Numbered from the stretch's first letter, positions 36,041 to 45,889 are shown. The stretch is 64,000 nucleotides of DNA from Sphingomonadales bacterium (GCA_016872115.1 VHBC01000009.1:1-64000); one strand, 5' to 3'. The notes: a model not told the origin generated them from the letters alone. Made by a program: numbers and translations.

Positions 36041-37959
36041 ACCGAAAGTTTTAGAATATAATATGCAACAAAAGTGATCAGACCAAAAACCATCCAGAAG
36101 AGATAGTTACTCAAGAAACCTGTTTGCCATTTGCGGCTGAGATTCGCTGTATTGAGCACGCCGTCAGCGAGCGCATAGACGCCGTTTCGGAGCATTTGAA
36201 TATCAATGACCTTCCCGGCAAAGTCGGAAAGTGCAAGTAATGGTTTGACAAAAATGCTGTTGTAGATTTCATCTACGTATAGCTTTTGTGCCGAAAGGCG
36301 TTCCCAGCCATTTTGCGCCTCATCAGCTTTCGCAATGTTGCCTTTTTTAGAATAGGTGAGGTATGCCCATGCGAATGCGCCAATTGCAATAGTACTGGCG
36401 AAAATCATAAGGGCCATAGACGTGGTAAACGGTAGGTGGGCGTTGTGTACTTGATCCAAGCCCATAGTTCCATGACTCAGGTAGTGGTCAAACCAATGTG
36501 CTGCATTCTTGAAAAACAGTCCAGGTAAATTGAGCAAGCCTCCAAAAACAGAAAGCACAGCCAATACAATTAGCGGTAGGGTCATAGAAGTACCGCTCTC
36601 ATGAACTTTGCTTTTTAGGGTGTCGCCACCACGGAACGTGCCATGAAAAGTTAGAAAATAAAGTCGGAACATATAAACGGCGGTCATGGTAACAGCAAGT
36701 ACCAAAACCACATAAATTGTTGGGTTGTGGTGAAGGGCTTGCGCCATGATTTCGTCTTTGGAGAAAAATCCAGATAAAAATGGAATTCCTGCAATGGCCA
36801 TAGTGCCAATCAAAAATGTAAAATGTGTAATGGGCATCAGTTTGGCCAAACCACCCATTTGGCGAATGTCCTGTTCTTCGTGCATTCCGTGAATAACTGA
36901 GCCAGAGCCCAAAAAGAGTAGGGCTTTGAAGAAGGCGTGGGTGGTCACGTGAAACAAAGCTACGCTGTACGCACCGAATCCGAGCGCTACAAACATGAGA
37001 CCCAGCTGAGAAACTGTAGAGTAGGCAAGCACTTTTTTAATGTCGTTTTGTCTGAGCGCCATAAAAGCGGCTAGGAGGGTGGTTGCCAAACCAATGTACA
37101 TGATGATATCTTTGGTAGCTGGGGCCAATTCGAAAAGGAAATTAGATCGAACTGTGAGGTAAATACCCGCGGTTACCATGGTTGCGGCGTGAATGAGTGC
37201 CGATACAGGTGTTGGCCCAGCCATAGCATCAGGGAGCCAAGTAAATAATGGAATTTGCGCACTTTTTCCGGTGGCGGCAATAAATAAACACAAGGTAATG
37301 AAGAAAAGTGCACTTCCTTGTAAAACAGCGTTGTCTTGTAGGGCTTTGCCAATTCGGAGAAATTCCAAAGTTTGAAATTGACCAATGAGCATAAAAAGAG
37401 CCAATAATAGACCGACATCGCCAATGCGGTTCATGATAAAAGCTTTGCGCCCGGCTAAACTGTTAGCTTCACCCTTTTGCGCATCGTTGTAATGGAAGCT
37501 GATCAAGAGATAAGAGCACATCCCGACGCCTTCCCAACCGAAAAAGAGTACAAAGTAGTTTGAACCCAAAACCAGTATGAGCATCGAGAAAATGAAAAGG
37601 TTCAAATAGGTAAAAAACTTGTGGTATCCTTCGTCGTGGCTCATGTAGCCCATTGAAAAAAGGTGGATTAAGGAACCTATTCCCGTAATTATGAGTGTCA
37701 TCCAAATAGAAAGAGCGTCAATCTGAAAAGAGGCATTGATGCGCAAGCCATCGAAATCTATTATATTGAACAGTTTCACAATTTGGGTGCCGTGCAATCC
37801 AGAAAAGAGGGTGGTGGCCAATAAAAATGCGATAAAAACCACACCTGTAGCAAGTCCGCCTACAAAAGCCTTTGGCAATTTTTTCCCAAACACGCCGTTA
37901 ATGGCGAAGCCAATGAGCGGCAGGGCAAGTATGAATAAAAGAGTCAGGTCTTTAGCCAT
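36031..37959 (-). CDS. nuoL: NADH-quinone oxidoreductase subunit L
   Basis: The largest antiporter-like subunit, 642 residues, at the distal end of the membrane arm. It shows the essential glutamate in VLFFGWEGVGMCSYLLI, KSAQIPLFTWLPDAMAGPTP, and a C-terminal lateral helix that lies along NuoM and NuoN. The last 100 residues include the soluble loop leading to this helix (EIYNSIFVKPLLALS). It starts 2 nt after nuoK. Confidence 0.96.
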   Translation of the reverse strand: MAKDLTLLFILALPLIGFAINGVFGKKLPKAFVGGLATGVVFIAFLLATTLFSGLHGTQIVKLFNIIDFDGLRINASFQIDALSIWMTLIITGIGSLIHLFSMGYMSHDEGYHKFFTYLNLFIFSMLILVLGSNYFVLFFGWEGVGMCSYLLISFHYNDAQKGEANSLAGRKAFIMNRIGDVGLLLALFMLIGQFQTLEFLRIGKALQDNAVLQGSALFFITLCLFIAATGKSAQIPLFTWLPDAMAGPTPVSALIHAATMVTAGIYLTVRSNFLFELAPATKDIIMYIGLATTLLAAFMALRQNDIKKVLAYSTVSQLGLMFVALGFGAYSVALFHVTTHAFFKALLFLGSGSVIHGMHEEQDIRQMGGLAKLMPITHFTFLIGTMAIAGIPFLSGFFSKDEIMAQALHHNPTIYVVLVLAVTMTAVYMFRLYFLTFHGTFRGGDTLKSKVHESGTSMTLPLIVLAVLSVFGGLLNLPGLFFKNAAHWFDHYLSHGTMGLDQVHNAHLPFTTSMALMIFASTIAIGAFAWAYLTYSKKGNIAKADEAQNGWERLSAQKLYVDEIYNSIFVKPLLALSDFAGKVIDIQMLRNGVYALADGVLNTANLSRKWQTGFLSNYLFWMVFGLITFVAYYILKLSVWH

Positions 37960-37961
37960 GA

Positions 37962-38285
37962 TTAGTTTTTAAGTTGGTTGTACATGTCAATATCGATAGA
38001 CTTGAGGTTGCGGTAAGCCATAATGATAATGGAGAGTCCGACAGTTGCCTCGGCGGCTGCTACCACCATGGTGAAAAAGACAAAAATTTGCGCATCGCCA
38101 TTACCGTAGTAGGTGGAAAAAGTTACGAGCATGAGATTGACTGCATTGAGCATCAATTCGATGCACATCAACAGAACGATCATATTTTTGCGCGTCATGG
38201 CGCCAATTGCGCCAATGGTGAAGAGGGCAAAAGACACAAATAAGTAGAAGTCGAGAGAAGTCCCGATGCTAGAGGCTGCTTGCAT
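37962..38285 (-). CDS. nuoK: NADH-quinone oxidoreductase subunit K
   Basis: A 107-residue three-span subunit with the two conserved membrane glutamates, in LLMCIELMLNAVNL and VAAAEATVGL. It forms part of the central polar axis through which proton pumping is driven. It starts 1 nt after nuoJ. Confidence 0.96.
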   Translation of the reverse strand: MQAASSIGTSLDFYLFVSFALFTIGAIGAMTRKNMIVLLMCIELMLNAVNLMLVTFSTYYGNGDAQIFVFFTMVVAAAEATVGLSIIIMAYRNLKSIDIDMYNQLKN

Positions 38286-38286
38286 G

Positions 38287-38799
38287 TTATTCGATGATTT
38301 GTTTTTCGCGTTTGGCTAAAAGGATGGCCCCAACCATTGCGGCAATAAATAAAATGGAGGTCAATTCAAATGCGACCACATATTTGGTAAAAAGTAAATT
38401 ACCTAGTTCTTTGACCAAACCAATTTGGTTGTCTTGATGGCGATAAGATTGACCTAAGATAAGCGTTTCTTTGAGCGCGGTGATGAGCACCAGAAATAAA
38501 GATCCACCTGCAATAAAAGCAGCGAATTGTGCTCCTATGGTGGTAGTGGGTTCTACTTCTTTGTTTAGGTTGAGCAACATCAATACAAAAAGGAATAAAA
38601 CCATAATGGCACCTGCATAGACAATCATATTGACTATTGCCAAAAATTGGGCATTCATCATGATGTACATCGATGTGATGAAAAAGAACGTTACCACGAG
38701 GTAAATGACGCTCCGGACAGGATGCTTACTAAGCACAACCATGAGGGCAGATGCAAGTGTAAGACTACCGAGAATAATGGAAATGATTTGCAAACTCAT
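38287..38799 (-). CDS. nuoJ: NADH-quinone oxidoreductase subunit J
   Basis: A 170-residue five-span subunit, with the conserved third-span sequence IVNMIVYAGAIMVLFLFVLM that contains the pi-bulge tyrosine. It overlaps nuoI by 4 nt. Confidence 0.94.
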   Translation of the reverse strand: MSLQIISIILGSLTLASALMVVLSKHPVRSVIYLVVTFFFITSMYIMMNAQFLAIVNMIVYAGAIMVLFLFVLMLLNLNKEVEPTTTIGAQFAAFIAGGSLFLVLITALKETLILGQSYRHQDNQIGLVKELGNLLFTKYVVAFELTSILFIAAMVGAILLAKREKQIIE

Positions 38800-39338
38800 A
38801 GTTGTGTACGTTTACCGGTGTGTTGTCTTTTTGTGATGTCGATGCGTTCATCTAAGGTTTCGACAAGTTTGTCTTTACCGTAAATAAAGTTATCGCGCTC
38901 GAAATAAGTCGGGACAAGTCTGTCTGTTAAGAAAATCGCTTCTTTAGGACACGCTTCTTCGCAGAGACCGCAGAAAATACAGCGCAACATATTGATTTCA
39001 TAGGTGGCTGCATATTTTTCTTCGCGGTACAGATGCTCTTCTCCACGCTTGCGTTCTTCGGAAGTCATGGTGATGGCTTCAGCAGGGCAGGCCACCGCAC
39101 AAAGTCCGCAAGCGGTGCAGTTTTCGCGACCTTGCTCGTCGCGCTTAAGCACGTGTTGCCCGCGGTAAACAGGAGCAAATTCGCGAATTTCTTCAGGGTA
39201 TTTGATGGTTTTACGCTTGCGTAGCATGTGGCGCAACGTAGTGATCATCCCGCTGATAATAGCGGGTAAGTAGGCTTTTTCCCAAAGGGTCATGGGTTTA
39301 TCAGAAACTACTTTTTTGCGATTGGTAAGACTTTCCAT
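38796..39338 (-). CDS. nuoI: NADH-quinone oxidoreductase subunit I
   Basis: A 180-residue ferredoxin-like subunit carrying two [4Fe-4S] clusters (N6a and N6b). The ligand sets are CTACGLCAVACP and CIFCGLCEEACP. It passes electrons towards NuoB and the quinone site. An amphipathic N-terminal helix (about 15-35) probably lies on the membrane. Confidence 0.96.
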   Translation of the reverse strand: MESLTNRKKVVSDKPMTLWEKAYLPAIISGMITTLRHMLRKRKTIKYPEEIREFAPVYRGQHVLKRDEQGRENCTACGLCAVACPAEAITMTSEERKRGEEHLYREEKYAATYEINMLRCIFCGLCEEACPKEAIFLTDRLVPTYFERDNFIYGKDKLVETLDERIDITKRQHTGKRTQL

Positions 39339-39351
39339 AAGGTGATATCAA

Positions 39352-40377
39352 TTAAAACCAGCCGTTTTTAAAGGCGATGACCAAACCAGTGATCAATAAA
39401 TTAATTAGCGCAAGTGGCAAGAGGGTTTTCCAGCCAAGGTGCATCAGTTGGTCGAAGCGAAAACGCGGGATAGTCCAGCGAATCCACATAATGACGAAAA
39501 TAAATAAGAAAATTTTGATGGCAAAAGCACCAATACCTAATATCGCCAAGGTGTTGCCGCTAAAATAGCTCATGCCCGGGAAATTATAACCGCCGAAGAA
39601 TAAAATAGCCATGATGGCAGACGAAACAAACATGGAGGTATACTCTGAAAACAGGTACAAACCAAGTTTCATGGAGCTGTATTCGGTGTGGTAACCACCA
39701 ACCAACTCAGATTCACATTCTGGAAGGTCGAAAGGTGCGCGGTTGAGTTCAGCTAAGGCACAAATAAAGAAAATTAAGAAGGCGACGGGTTGGTAGAGCA
39801 CATTCCAAACACCACTTTGCTGTGCAACGATATCGTTGAGACTCAAGGAGCCAGAAATTAAAACAATGGTGATGGCTGAGACACCCATGGCCAATTCGTA
39901 AGAAATCATTTGAGAACTTGCACGAATGGCTCCGTAGAGTGAATATTTATTATTGGAAGCCCAGCCACCGATCATGATGCCGTAGACGCCAACGGATAGT
40001 ACGCCAAAAACGTAAAGAATGCCGATGTTGATATCGGCCACCTGAAGACTGATGTCGCGGCCAAAAAGGTGAAGTTTGGGGCCCCATGGAACAACTGCAC
40101 TTGTGATGAGCGCCGTAAACATGGCGAGTCCTGGACCGATAATGAAGAGCCATTTGTCGGCTTTTGCCGGAATAAAATCTTCTTTTAAGAACATTTTGAC
40201 GCCGTCTGCAATTGGTTGAAGAATACCGAATGGTCCTGCACGGTCCGGGCCAACGCGGTCTTGGATCCAGGCGGCAAGTTTGCGCTCAAAATAGGTCATG
40301 TAGGCCGCTGCTCCGAGAGAAATCAGGAATAACAGAACAACAAGAATAGATTTTTCAATAAGCAATGCAGTATCCAT
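39352..40377 (-). CDS. nuoH: NADH-quinone oxidoreductase subunit H
   Basis: A 341-residue, eight-span subunit that forms the quinone tunnel with NuoB and NuoD. Conserved parts are YMTYFERKLAAWIQDRVGP, NRAPFDLPECESELVGGYHT (the quinone-site glutamate loop) and RWTIPRFRFDQLMHLGWK. It overlaps nuoG by 1 nt. Confidence 0.96.
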   Translation of the reverse strand: MDTALLIEKSILVVLLFLISLGAAAYMTYFERKLAAWIQDRVGPDRAGPFGILQPIADGVKMFLKEDFIPAKADKWLFIIGPGLAMFTALITSAVVPWGPKLHLFGRDISLQVADINIGILYVFGVLSVGVYGIMIGGWASNNKYSLYGAIRASSQMISYELAMGVSAITIVLISGSLSLNDIVAQQSGVWNVLYQPVAFLIFFICALAELNRAPFDLPECESELVGGYHTEYSSMKLGLYLFSEYTSMFVSSAIMAILFFGGYNFPGMSYFSGNTLAILGIGAFAIKIFLFIFVIMWIRWTIPRFRFDQLMHLGWKTLLPLALINLLITGLVIAFKNGWF

Positions 40378-41339
40378 TAGCCTAATAATTTGGGATTGTT
40401 ATCGTTTTTGGTAGCGTATTTACCCTGAGAAATCACTGAATGGCGGTCAATTTTACGTGGGCCAATGAGGTTCCATTTGCTCGGATCTTTTTTGTCGAAG
40501 CGGCAATTATTGCAAATCCAGGCGGTTTTGTCTTCGATGGTTTCGACTTCGCCATATTTGTCTTTTCGGGCAGTCACGCGGAAAATTTCATTGCCAAACA
40601 TCCAAACTACTGCTTTTCCGGAACATTTGTCGCAGGCACATTCTGCTTCGTAGGGTTTTAAAAACCAAACACGCGACTTGAAACGGAAGGTTTTGTCGGT
40701 AAGGGCACCTACCGGGCAAACATCGATCATGTTACCAGAAAAATCGTTTTCGATGGCGTTTTCGATGTAAGTTGAGATTTCAGCGTGTTCACCACGGTTT
40801 AATACGCCATGAACGCGTTTGTCGGTGAGTTGATTGGCAACCGCAACACAGCGATAACATAATATGCATCGGTTCATGTGTAATTTGATCTTATTGCCTA
40901 TATCGATAGGGTTAAAGGTTCTTCTTTCTTCGCGGTAACGTGTTTTGGCAGAGCCATGCTCATATCCTAAATCTTGTAAATGGCATTCACCTGCTTGGTC
41001 GCAAATTGGGCAATCTAAAGGGTGATTCACCAATAAAAACTCAACCACGCCGCCACGGTTGTTTTGAACGCGCTCAGAGGTTTTGTTCTTTACGATCATG
41101 CCCTCCATAACGGCAGTCGAGCAAGAGGCGACCAATTTGGGCATCGGGCGTGGATCTGCTGTAGAACCAGCAGCAACCTCAACAAGACAGGTACGGCATT
41201 TTCCACCTGTACCAGGAAGTTTGCTGTAATAGCACATGGCTGGTGGAACAAGGTCCCCACCGGCTTGGCGGGCAGCATTCAGGATGGTGGTGCCTGGTGC
41301 TACTTCAATTTCGACATCGTCTATTGTTACTTTTATCAT
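40377..41339 (-). CDS. nuoG: NADH-quinone oxidoreductase subunit G, short form
   Basis: Only 320 residues against about 900 in E. coli. The protein keeps the [2Fe-2S] domain (cysteines around GGKCRTCLVEV), the histidine-ligated [4Fe-4S] cluster N5 (HPLDCPICDQAGECHLQ) and the next cluster (CILCYRC ... DVCPVGAL). A further four-cysteine set follows, CACDKC and CNNC, near residues 225-285, perhaps an N7-like cluster or zinc site. The molybdopterin-like C-terminal domain is absent. This short form is, to my knowledge, common in Bacteroidota. The ATG at 41339 is preferred because it begins the ferredoxin fold; the frame opens at 41354. Confidence 0.92.
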   Translation of the reverse strand: MIKVTIDDVEIEVAPGTTILNAARQAGGDLVPPAMCYYSKLPGTGGKCRTCLVEVAAGSTADPRPMPKLVASCSTAVMEGMIVKNKTSERVQNNRGGVVEFLLVNHPLDCPICDQAGECHLQDLGYEHGSAKTRYREERRTFNPIDIGNKIKLHMNRCILCYRCVAVANQLTDKRVHGVLNRGEHAEISTYIENAIENDFSGNMIDVCPVGALTDKTFRFKSRVWFLKPYEAECACDKCSGKAVVWMFGNEIFRVTARKDKYGEVETIEDKTAWICNNCRFDKKDPSKWNLIGPRKIDRHSVISQGKYATKNDNNPKLLG

Positions 41340-41343
41340 AGGA

Positions 41344-42684
41344 CTAAGCTTCAAGCGGTGCTTGGATTAAACCATAATTTCTTGTTTGTGCTTCTTGTGG
41401 CGCTTTGACGTGCCATTCGAATTCGTCGCGGAAATGGCGAATTGCGGCTGCAACAGGCCAAGCTGCGGCATCGCCAAGAGGGCAAATGGTATTGCCTTCA
41501 ATTTTTTTGTTGATTTCTTCTAAAAGCGAAATATCTTCGAGTGTCCCTTGACCGTGTTCTAAGCGGTAAAGCACTTTTTCCATCCAGCCCGTTCCCTCAC
41601 GACAAGGTGAACACTGACCGCAAGATTCATGTGCATAAAAACGAGCAAAGTTCCAGGTATTGCGCACAATACATTGGTCTTCGTCAAAGACAATAAAACC
41701 ACCTGAACCGAGCATAGAACCCGTCGCAAAACCACCGTCGGCTAAACTTTCATAAGTCATGAGGCGGTCGGTGCCGGCCGCCGTTTTGGTCACTAAATAG
41801 TGCGGTAAAATAGGTACAGAAGATCCGCCAGGAACACATGCTTTGAGTTTTTTACCGTTTGGAATACCGCGGCAGTAATCGTCACCGTAAATGAATTCTT
41901 CTACTGAAAGCCCGAGATCGATTTCGTAAACGCCCGGACGCACGAGGTTTCCACTTGCCGAAATGAGTTTGGTTCCAGTAGAACGCTCAATGCCGATTGC
42001 GGCATATGCTTCACCACCTTCATTGACAATAGGCACAACGGCTGCAATAGATTCGACGTTATTGACCACCGTAGGATTACCCCACAATCCTTTAACAGCT
42101 GGGAAAGGTGGTTTCATGCGCGGGTTACCGCGCTTGCCTTCCAATGATTCGAGCAAAGCAGTTTCTTCACCACAGATGTAAGCGCCTCCACCGGGCGTAA
42201 CAACGAGGTCGAGGTCATAGCCCGAACCTAAAATATTTTTTCCTAGCATGCCATTTGCGTATGCTTCAGCAATTGCTTTTTCAAGAATGCGCAATATATA
42301 CATGAATTCTCCGCGAATGTAAATATAGGAACGGCGTGCACCGAGCGCATAGCTCGAGGTGATCATGCCTTCGATGAGCAAATGCGGAAGTTTTTCCATG
42401 AGGTAGCGGTCCTTGAAGGTGCCAGGCTCTGATTCATCCGCGTTGCACACAAGATGGCGCTCAATGCCTTCAGGTTTTGCCAAAAATGACCATTTCATGC
42501 CCGTCGGAAAACCCGCACCACCGCGGCCACGCAAACCTGATTTTTTGACTTCTTCCACGATTTCGTCGGGGCTCATGGTTTTTAGGGCTTTTTCAACGGA
42601 GGCATAGCCACCGTGTTTGCGATAGACGTCGTAAGCTGCAATGCCAGGTACTTCGGCGTGTTCGATCAATAGTTTTCTTGCCAT
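41344..42684 (-). CDS. nuoF: NADH-quinone oxidoreductase subunit F
   Basis: This 446-residue subunit oxidises NADH through FMN and holds the first [4Fe-4S] cluster (N3). The glycine-rich nucleotide site is GLRGRGGAGFPTGMKW, the FMN region GGGAYICGEETALLES, and the cluster ligands are ESCGQCSPCREG and NTICPLGDAA. It starts 3 nt after nuoE. Confidence 0.97.
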   Translation of the reverse strand: MARKLLIEHAEVPGIAAYDVYRKHGGYASVEKALKTMSPDEIVEEVKKSGLRGRGGAGFPTGMKWSFLAKPEGIERHLVCNADESEPGTFKDRYLMEKLPHLLIEGMITSSYALGARRSYIYIRGEFMYILRILEKAIAEAYANGMLGKNILGSGYDLDLVVTPGGGAYICGEETALLESLEGKRGNPRMKPPFPAVKGLWGNPTVVNNVESIAAVVPIVNEGGEAYAAIGIERSTGTKLISASGNLVRPGVYEIDLGLSVEEFIYGDDYCRGIPNGKKLKACVPGGSSVPILPHYLVTKTAAGTDRLMTYESLADGGFATGSMLGSGGFIVFDEDQCIVRNTWNFARFYAHESCGQCSPCREGTGWMEKVLYRLEHGQGTLEDISLLEEINKKIEGNTICPLGDAAAWPVAAAIRHFRDEFEWHVKAPQEAQTRNYGLIQAPLEA

Positions 42685-42687
42685 TGG

Positions 42688-43215
42688 TTATGATTTTGAA
42701 GCGGCGCGCATGGCGTCGAGCATTTCGTTCACTTTTTCTTTGGTAAGGCGCTCGTAAAACTGGTATTTACACATGAGCATAGGTCCGTAGCCACAGGCAC
42801 CCAAACATTCAACTGTTTTAAGCGTAAAAAGCCCATCTTTGGTTGTTTCACCCACTTTGATATTGAGTTTTTCTTCGATGTAGGCGATAAGGTCATCGGA
42901 GCCAACTAGTTGACAAGGCCCTGTGCGGCAAACCTCTAAAACGTTTTTACCCACAGGGTCGAGATGGAACATGGTATAAAACGTGGCGACTTCGTATACC
43001 TCGATTGGTTCGATTCCTAAAATCTGAGCAACGCGGTTCATGGCGCCTACACTTACCCATCCGAATTCATCTTGAACAAGATGCAAGATGCTGAGGATGG
43101 CACTTTTTTGTTTTCCTTCCGGGAAGAGGCCGATGACACGATTGATTTCGGTCATGGTGTGTGCACTGAAATCTATCGGTGCTTCGTAAACGGCTTGTGG
43201 GTGATCTACTTTCAT
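42688..43215 (-). CDS. nuoE: NADH-quinone oxidoreductase subunit E
   Basis: A 175-residue thioredoxin-like subunit that carries the N1a [2Fe-2S] cluster. Its four cysteines are in CRTGPCQL and VECLGACGYGP. It pairs with NuoF in the NADH-oxidising module. It starts 1 nt after nuoD. Confidence 0.96.
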   Translation of the reverse strand: MKVDHPQAVYEAPIDFSAHTMTEINRVIGLFPEGKQKSAILSILHLVQDEFGWVSVGAMNRVAQILGIEPIEVYEVATFYTMFHLDPVGKNVLEVCRTGPCQLVGSDDLIAYIEEKLNIKVGETTKDGLFTLKTVECLGACGYGPMLMCKYQFYERLTKEKVNEMLDAMRAASKS

Positions 43216-43216
43216 A

Positions 43217-44422
43217 TTAGGCGTCTAGTTCTCCGGCAATAACGTTGATGCTGCTGAGGGTCAGAACGGCGTCTGAAATCGGCATGCCTTTGATCATTTC
43301 TGGATATGCTTGGTAATAAATAAAACAAGGTCTTCTAAATTGGAGACGATACGGCGTGCGGCCACCGTCGGAAATTAGATAGTATCCGAGTTCACCGTTC
43401 CCTCCTTCAACAGCATGGTAGACTTCGCCAACTGGTAATTCTGTTTCTCCCATCACAATTTTAAAATGGTAGATAAGGGCTTCCATGTTGTTGTAGACAT
43501 CTGCTTTTGGAGGCAAGTAGAAGTCCGGTAGGTCTGCTTTGTAATCGCCTTCAGGTAAATTGTTATAGGCTTGCTCAATGATGCGTAAACTCTGACGAAT
43601 TTCTTCTTGACGTACCATAAAACGATCGTAGGTATCTCCGTTTACGCCTACAGGAACGATAAAGTCGAAGTCCTCATAAGATGAATAAGGACTCATGACG
43701 CGAACATCGTAGTCTACACCAGCAGCGCGGAGGTTTGGTCCAGAAAAAGAATAGGAGAGGGCACGCTCTGCGGAGATTGGTCCAGCGCCTTTGGTGCGGT
43801 CCATGAAGATGCGGTTGCGGGCAAGCATGCTGTCGAATTCTTCAAAAGCCTTTGGAAAGGTTTTAAGGAACGATTTTAATTTTTGATGAAATAACGGGTT
43901 AAAGTCGCGTTCAAAGCCACCGATTCGACCCACATTGGTTGTTAGGCGAGCACCACTTAGTTCTTCGTAGAGTTCATAAATCTTTTCCCGTTCGGAGAAA
44001 GGGTAAAAGAAAGAGGTGAGCGCACCGGCATCGACACCAATAACGGAATTGCAAATAAGGTGATCGGCAATGCGGGCTAATTCCATGATGATGACGCGCA
44101 TGTACTGCACGCGCTTCGGAATATCTACACCAATGAGTTTTTCGACAGTCATTTCCCAACCTATGTTGTTGATTGGAGACGAACAATAGTTCAGGCGATC
44201 GGTAATTGGTGTGATTTGGTTGTAAGGACGCCGCTCGGCTAATTTTTCAAAAGCACGGTGGATGTAACCAACGGTTTGCTCTGAAGAGATGATTTTTTCA
44301 CCGTCAACTTTGAGGATATTTTGAAAAATCCCATGCGTAGAGGGGTGGGTAGGCCCAAAGTTGATAGTGGCAATATTGGCCGGATCTGCATTTTGCAATG
44401 CGTCTTTTAGGTCTTGGCTCAT
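43217..44422 (-). CDS. nuoD: NADH-quinone oxidoreductase subunit D
   Basis: A 401-residue subunit related to the large subunit of NiFe hydrogenases. It forms the quinone-binding pocket with NuoB. The N-terminal loop NFGPTHPSTHG holds the quinone-site histidine. It is separate from nuoC, unlike the fused NuoCD of E. coli, and overlaps nuoC by 4 nt. Confidence 0.96.
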   Translation of the reverse strand: MSQDLKDALQNADPANIATINFGPTHPSTHGIFQNILKVDGEKIISSEQTVGYIHRAFEKLAERRPYNQITPITDRLNYCSSPINNIGWEMTVEKLIGVDIPKRVQYMRVIIMELARIADHLICNSVIGVDAGALTSFFYPFSEREKIYELYEELSGARLTTNVGRIGGFERDFNPLFHQKLKSFLKTFPKAFEEFDSMLARNRIFMDRTKGAGPISAERALSYSFSGPNLRAAGVDYDVRVMSPYSSYEDFDFIVPVGVNGDTYDRFMVRQEEIRQSLRIIEQAYNNLPEGDYKADLPDFYLPPKADVYNNMEALIYHFKIVMGETELPVGEVYHAVEGGNGELGYYLISDGGRTPYRLQFRRPCFIYYQAYPEMIKGMPISDAVLTLSSINVIAGELDA

Positions 44423-44940
44423 AGTTCGTTGTTGTTACGTCCAAAAAATCTGTCGTCTTTGTCTTCACGGGTAGCGTCTTCGAGCACGTATTCTTTGCGC
44501 ATTGGGAAGTAATCCATGTCATCCATATTGAGGATGCGACGTAGGTCCGGGTGACCGTCGAAAATGATACCGAAAAAGTCATAGGTTTCGCGTTCCATCC
44601 AGTTGGCGCCAGCAAAAAGGTTGGTGATGGTTGCAATGTGAAGGTCCTCTTTTGGAAGATAGCCTTTGATACGCAAGCGCACGTTGTTTTTCCAGGAATG
44701 CAATTGGTACACAACAGCAAATTCTCGGCCCGCAGCCTCTGGGTAATGAATACCGGCTATGTTGGTCAGGTAATTGACGCTTAAAGAAGGTTCTTGCTGA
44801 AGCCATGCAATGACGTCATGAATTTTTGCTGTTGAAATTTCGACATTGAGTATGCCAAAAGTTTCTTCGTGGGCAAGTACATCTGCACTAAAAGCCGCCT
44901 GAATGGCCGCTAAATAATCTTGGTTATTTTTCTTGTCCAT
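44419..44940 (-). CDS. nuoC: NADH-quinone oxidoreductase subunit C
   Basis: A 173-residue subunit of the 30-kDa family, with the signature ANWMERETYDFFGIIFDGHPDLRRIL split over the C-terminal half. It is part of the hydrophilic connecting module. The ATG at 44940 lies inside nuoB (17-nt overlap); a slightly longer start at 44952 cannot be excluded. Confidence 0.94.
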   Translation of the reverse strand: MDKKNNQDYLAAIQAAFSADVLAHEETFGILNVEISTAKIHDVIAWLQQEPSLSVNYLTNIAGIHYPEAAGREFAVVYQLHSWKNNVRLRIKGYLPKEDLHIATITNLFAGANWMERETYDFFGIIFDGHPDLRRILNMDDMDYFPMRKEYVLEDATREDKDDRFFGRNNNEL

Positions 44941-45478
44941 TGTCGATATCAATTTGGTAAGAACCGAGAAGGTGTTTGTATTCGTCAGAATAACGGCGTC
45001 TGTTGGATTCTTTTTTGACTAATTCATGAATATTCATGACGCCTTCAATGATTTGCTCCGGGCGTGGTGGGCAACCAGGAACATAGACATCGACTGGAAT
45101 AATGCGATCGATACCTTGCAAGACTGAATAGGTATCAAAAATACCCCCCGAACAAGCGCAAGCGCCCACAGATAAAACCCATTTGGGTTCGGCCATTTGC
45201 TCGTAAACTGTTTTAAGTACCGGCCCTAGTTTTTTAGAAATGGTGCCAGCAACGATGAGCAGGTCGGCCTGACGTGGCGTGAAAGACATGCGCTCCATGC
45301 CAAATCGGGATAAATCGTAAGCACTGCCCATGGTGGCCATGAATTCAATACCACAACAAGAGGTGGCAAACGGCAAAGGCCAAACAGAGTTGGCGCGGGC
45401 TAAAGCAATAGCTTTGTCAAGGGTAGTGAGCTGGTAGCCCTCTCCGTTGATGGTTTCGAGGTCTTCTATTTTTCCCAT
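44924..45478 (-). CDS. nuoB: NADH-quinone oxidoreductase subunit B
   Basis: A 184-residue subunit that binds cluster N2, the last iron-sulfur cluster before quinone. Ligand cysteines are in ATSCCGIEFMA (tandem cysteines), GACACSGG and VPGCPPRPEQI. It overlaps nuoA by 13 nt and nuoC by 17 nt. Confidence 0.96.
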   Translation of the reverse strand: MGKIEDLETINGEGYQLTTLDKAIALARANSVWPLPFATSCCGIEFMATMGSAYDLSRFGMERMSFTPRQADLLIVAGTISKKLGPVLKTVYEQMAEPKWVLSVGACACSGGIFDTYSVLQGIDRIIPVDVYVPGCPPRPEQIIEGVMNIHELVKKESNRRRYSDEYKHLLGSYQIDIDNGQEK

Positions 45479-45837
45479 TCTAATGCTCCTTTTTTATAGA
45501 TATAGTAAAAACCGGTCAAGAAAAAACCGACAAACATAATGACAGCTAATAAACCTTCTAATTTGAGGTCGTAAAAATTAACGGCGTAAGGATAGAAGAA
45601 TATCACTTCCACATCAAATAAAACAAAGAGAATCGCCGTCATGAAATAACGGATAGAAACAGGGAAACGCGCGTTTCCTTGCGCATCGATACCGCACTCA
45701 AAGTTATCGTCTTTTTTAGCCGAGCTGATTCTTGGAGTAAGTTTGTGTGTGACAAACAAAGTGAAAATTACAAAACCTGCTGCAACTGCAATTTGCATGA
45801 GGAGGGGCAGGTAGTTGGCACTAGAGGCTGTTTCCAT
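45466..45837 (-). CDS. nuoA: NADH-quinone oxidoreductase subunit A
   Basis: A 123-residue three-span subunit, first in the operon. Conserved features are the loop with FECGIDAQGNARFPVSIRYF and the span AILFVLFDVEVIFFYPYAV with membrane acidic residues. It is preceded by a good Bacteroidota promoter at 45890-45922. Confidence 0.95.
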   Translation of the reverse strand: METASSANYLPLLMQIAVAAGFVIFTLFVTHKLTPRISSAKKDDNFECGIDAQGNARFPVSIRYFMTAILFVLFDVEVIFFYPYAVNFYDLKLEGLLAVIMFVGFFLTGFYYIYKKGALEWEK

Positions 45838-45889
45838 TTGACTTTTTATTGAGTAACAATAGTTTCAAAACTTAGATTGTTTTGCGCCA

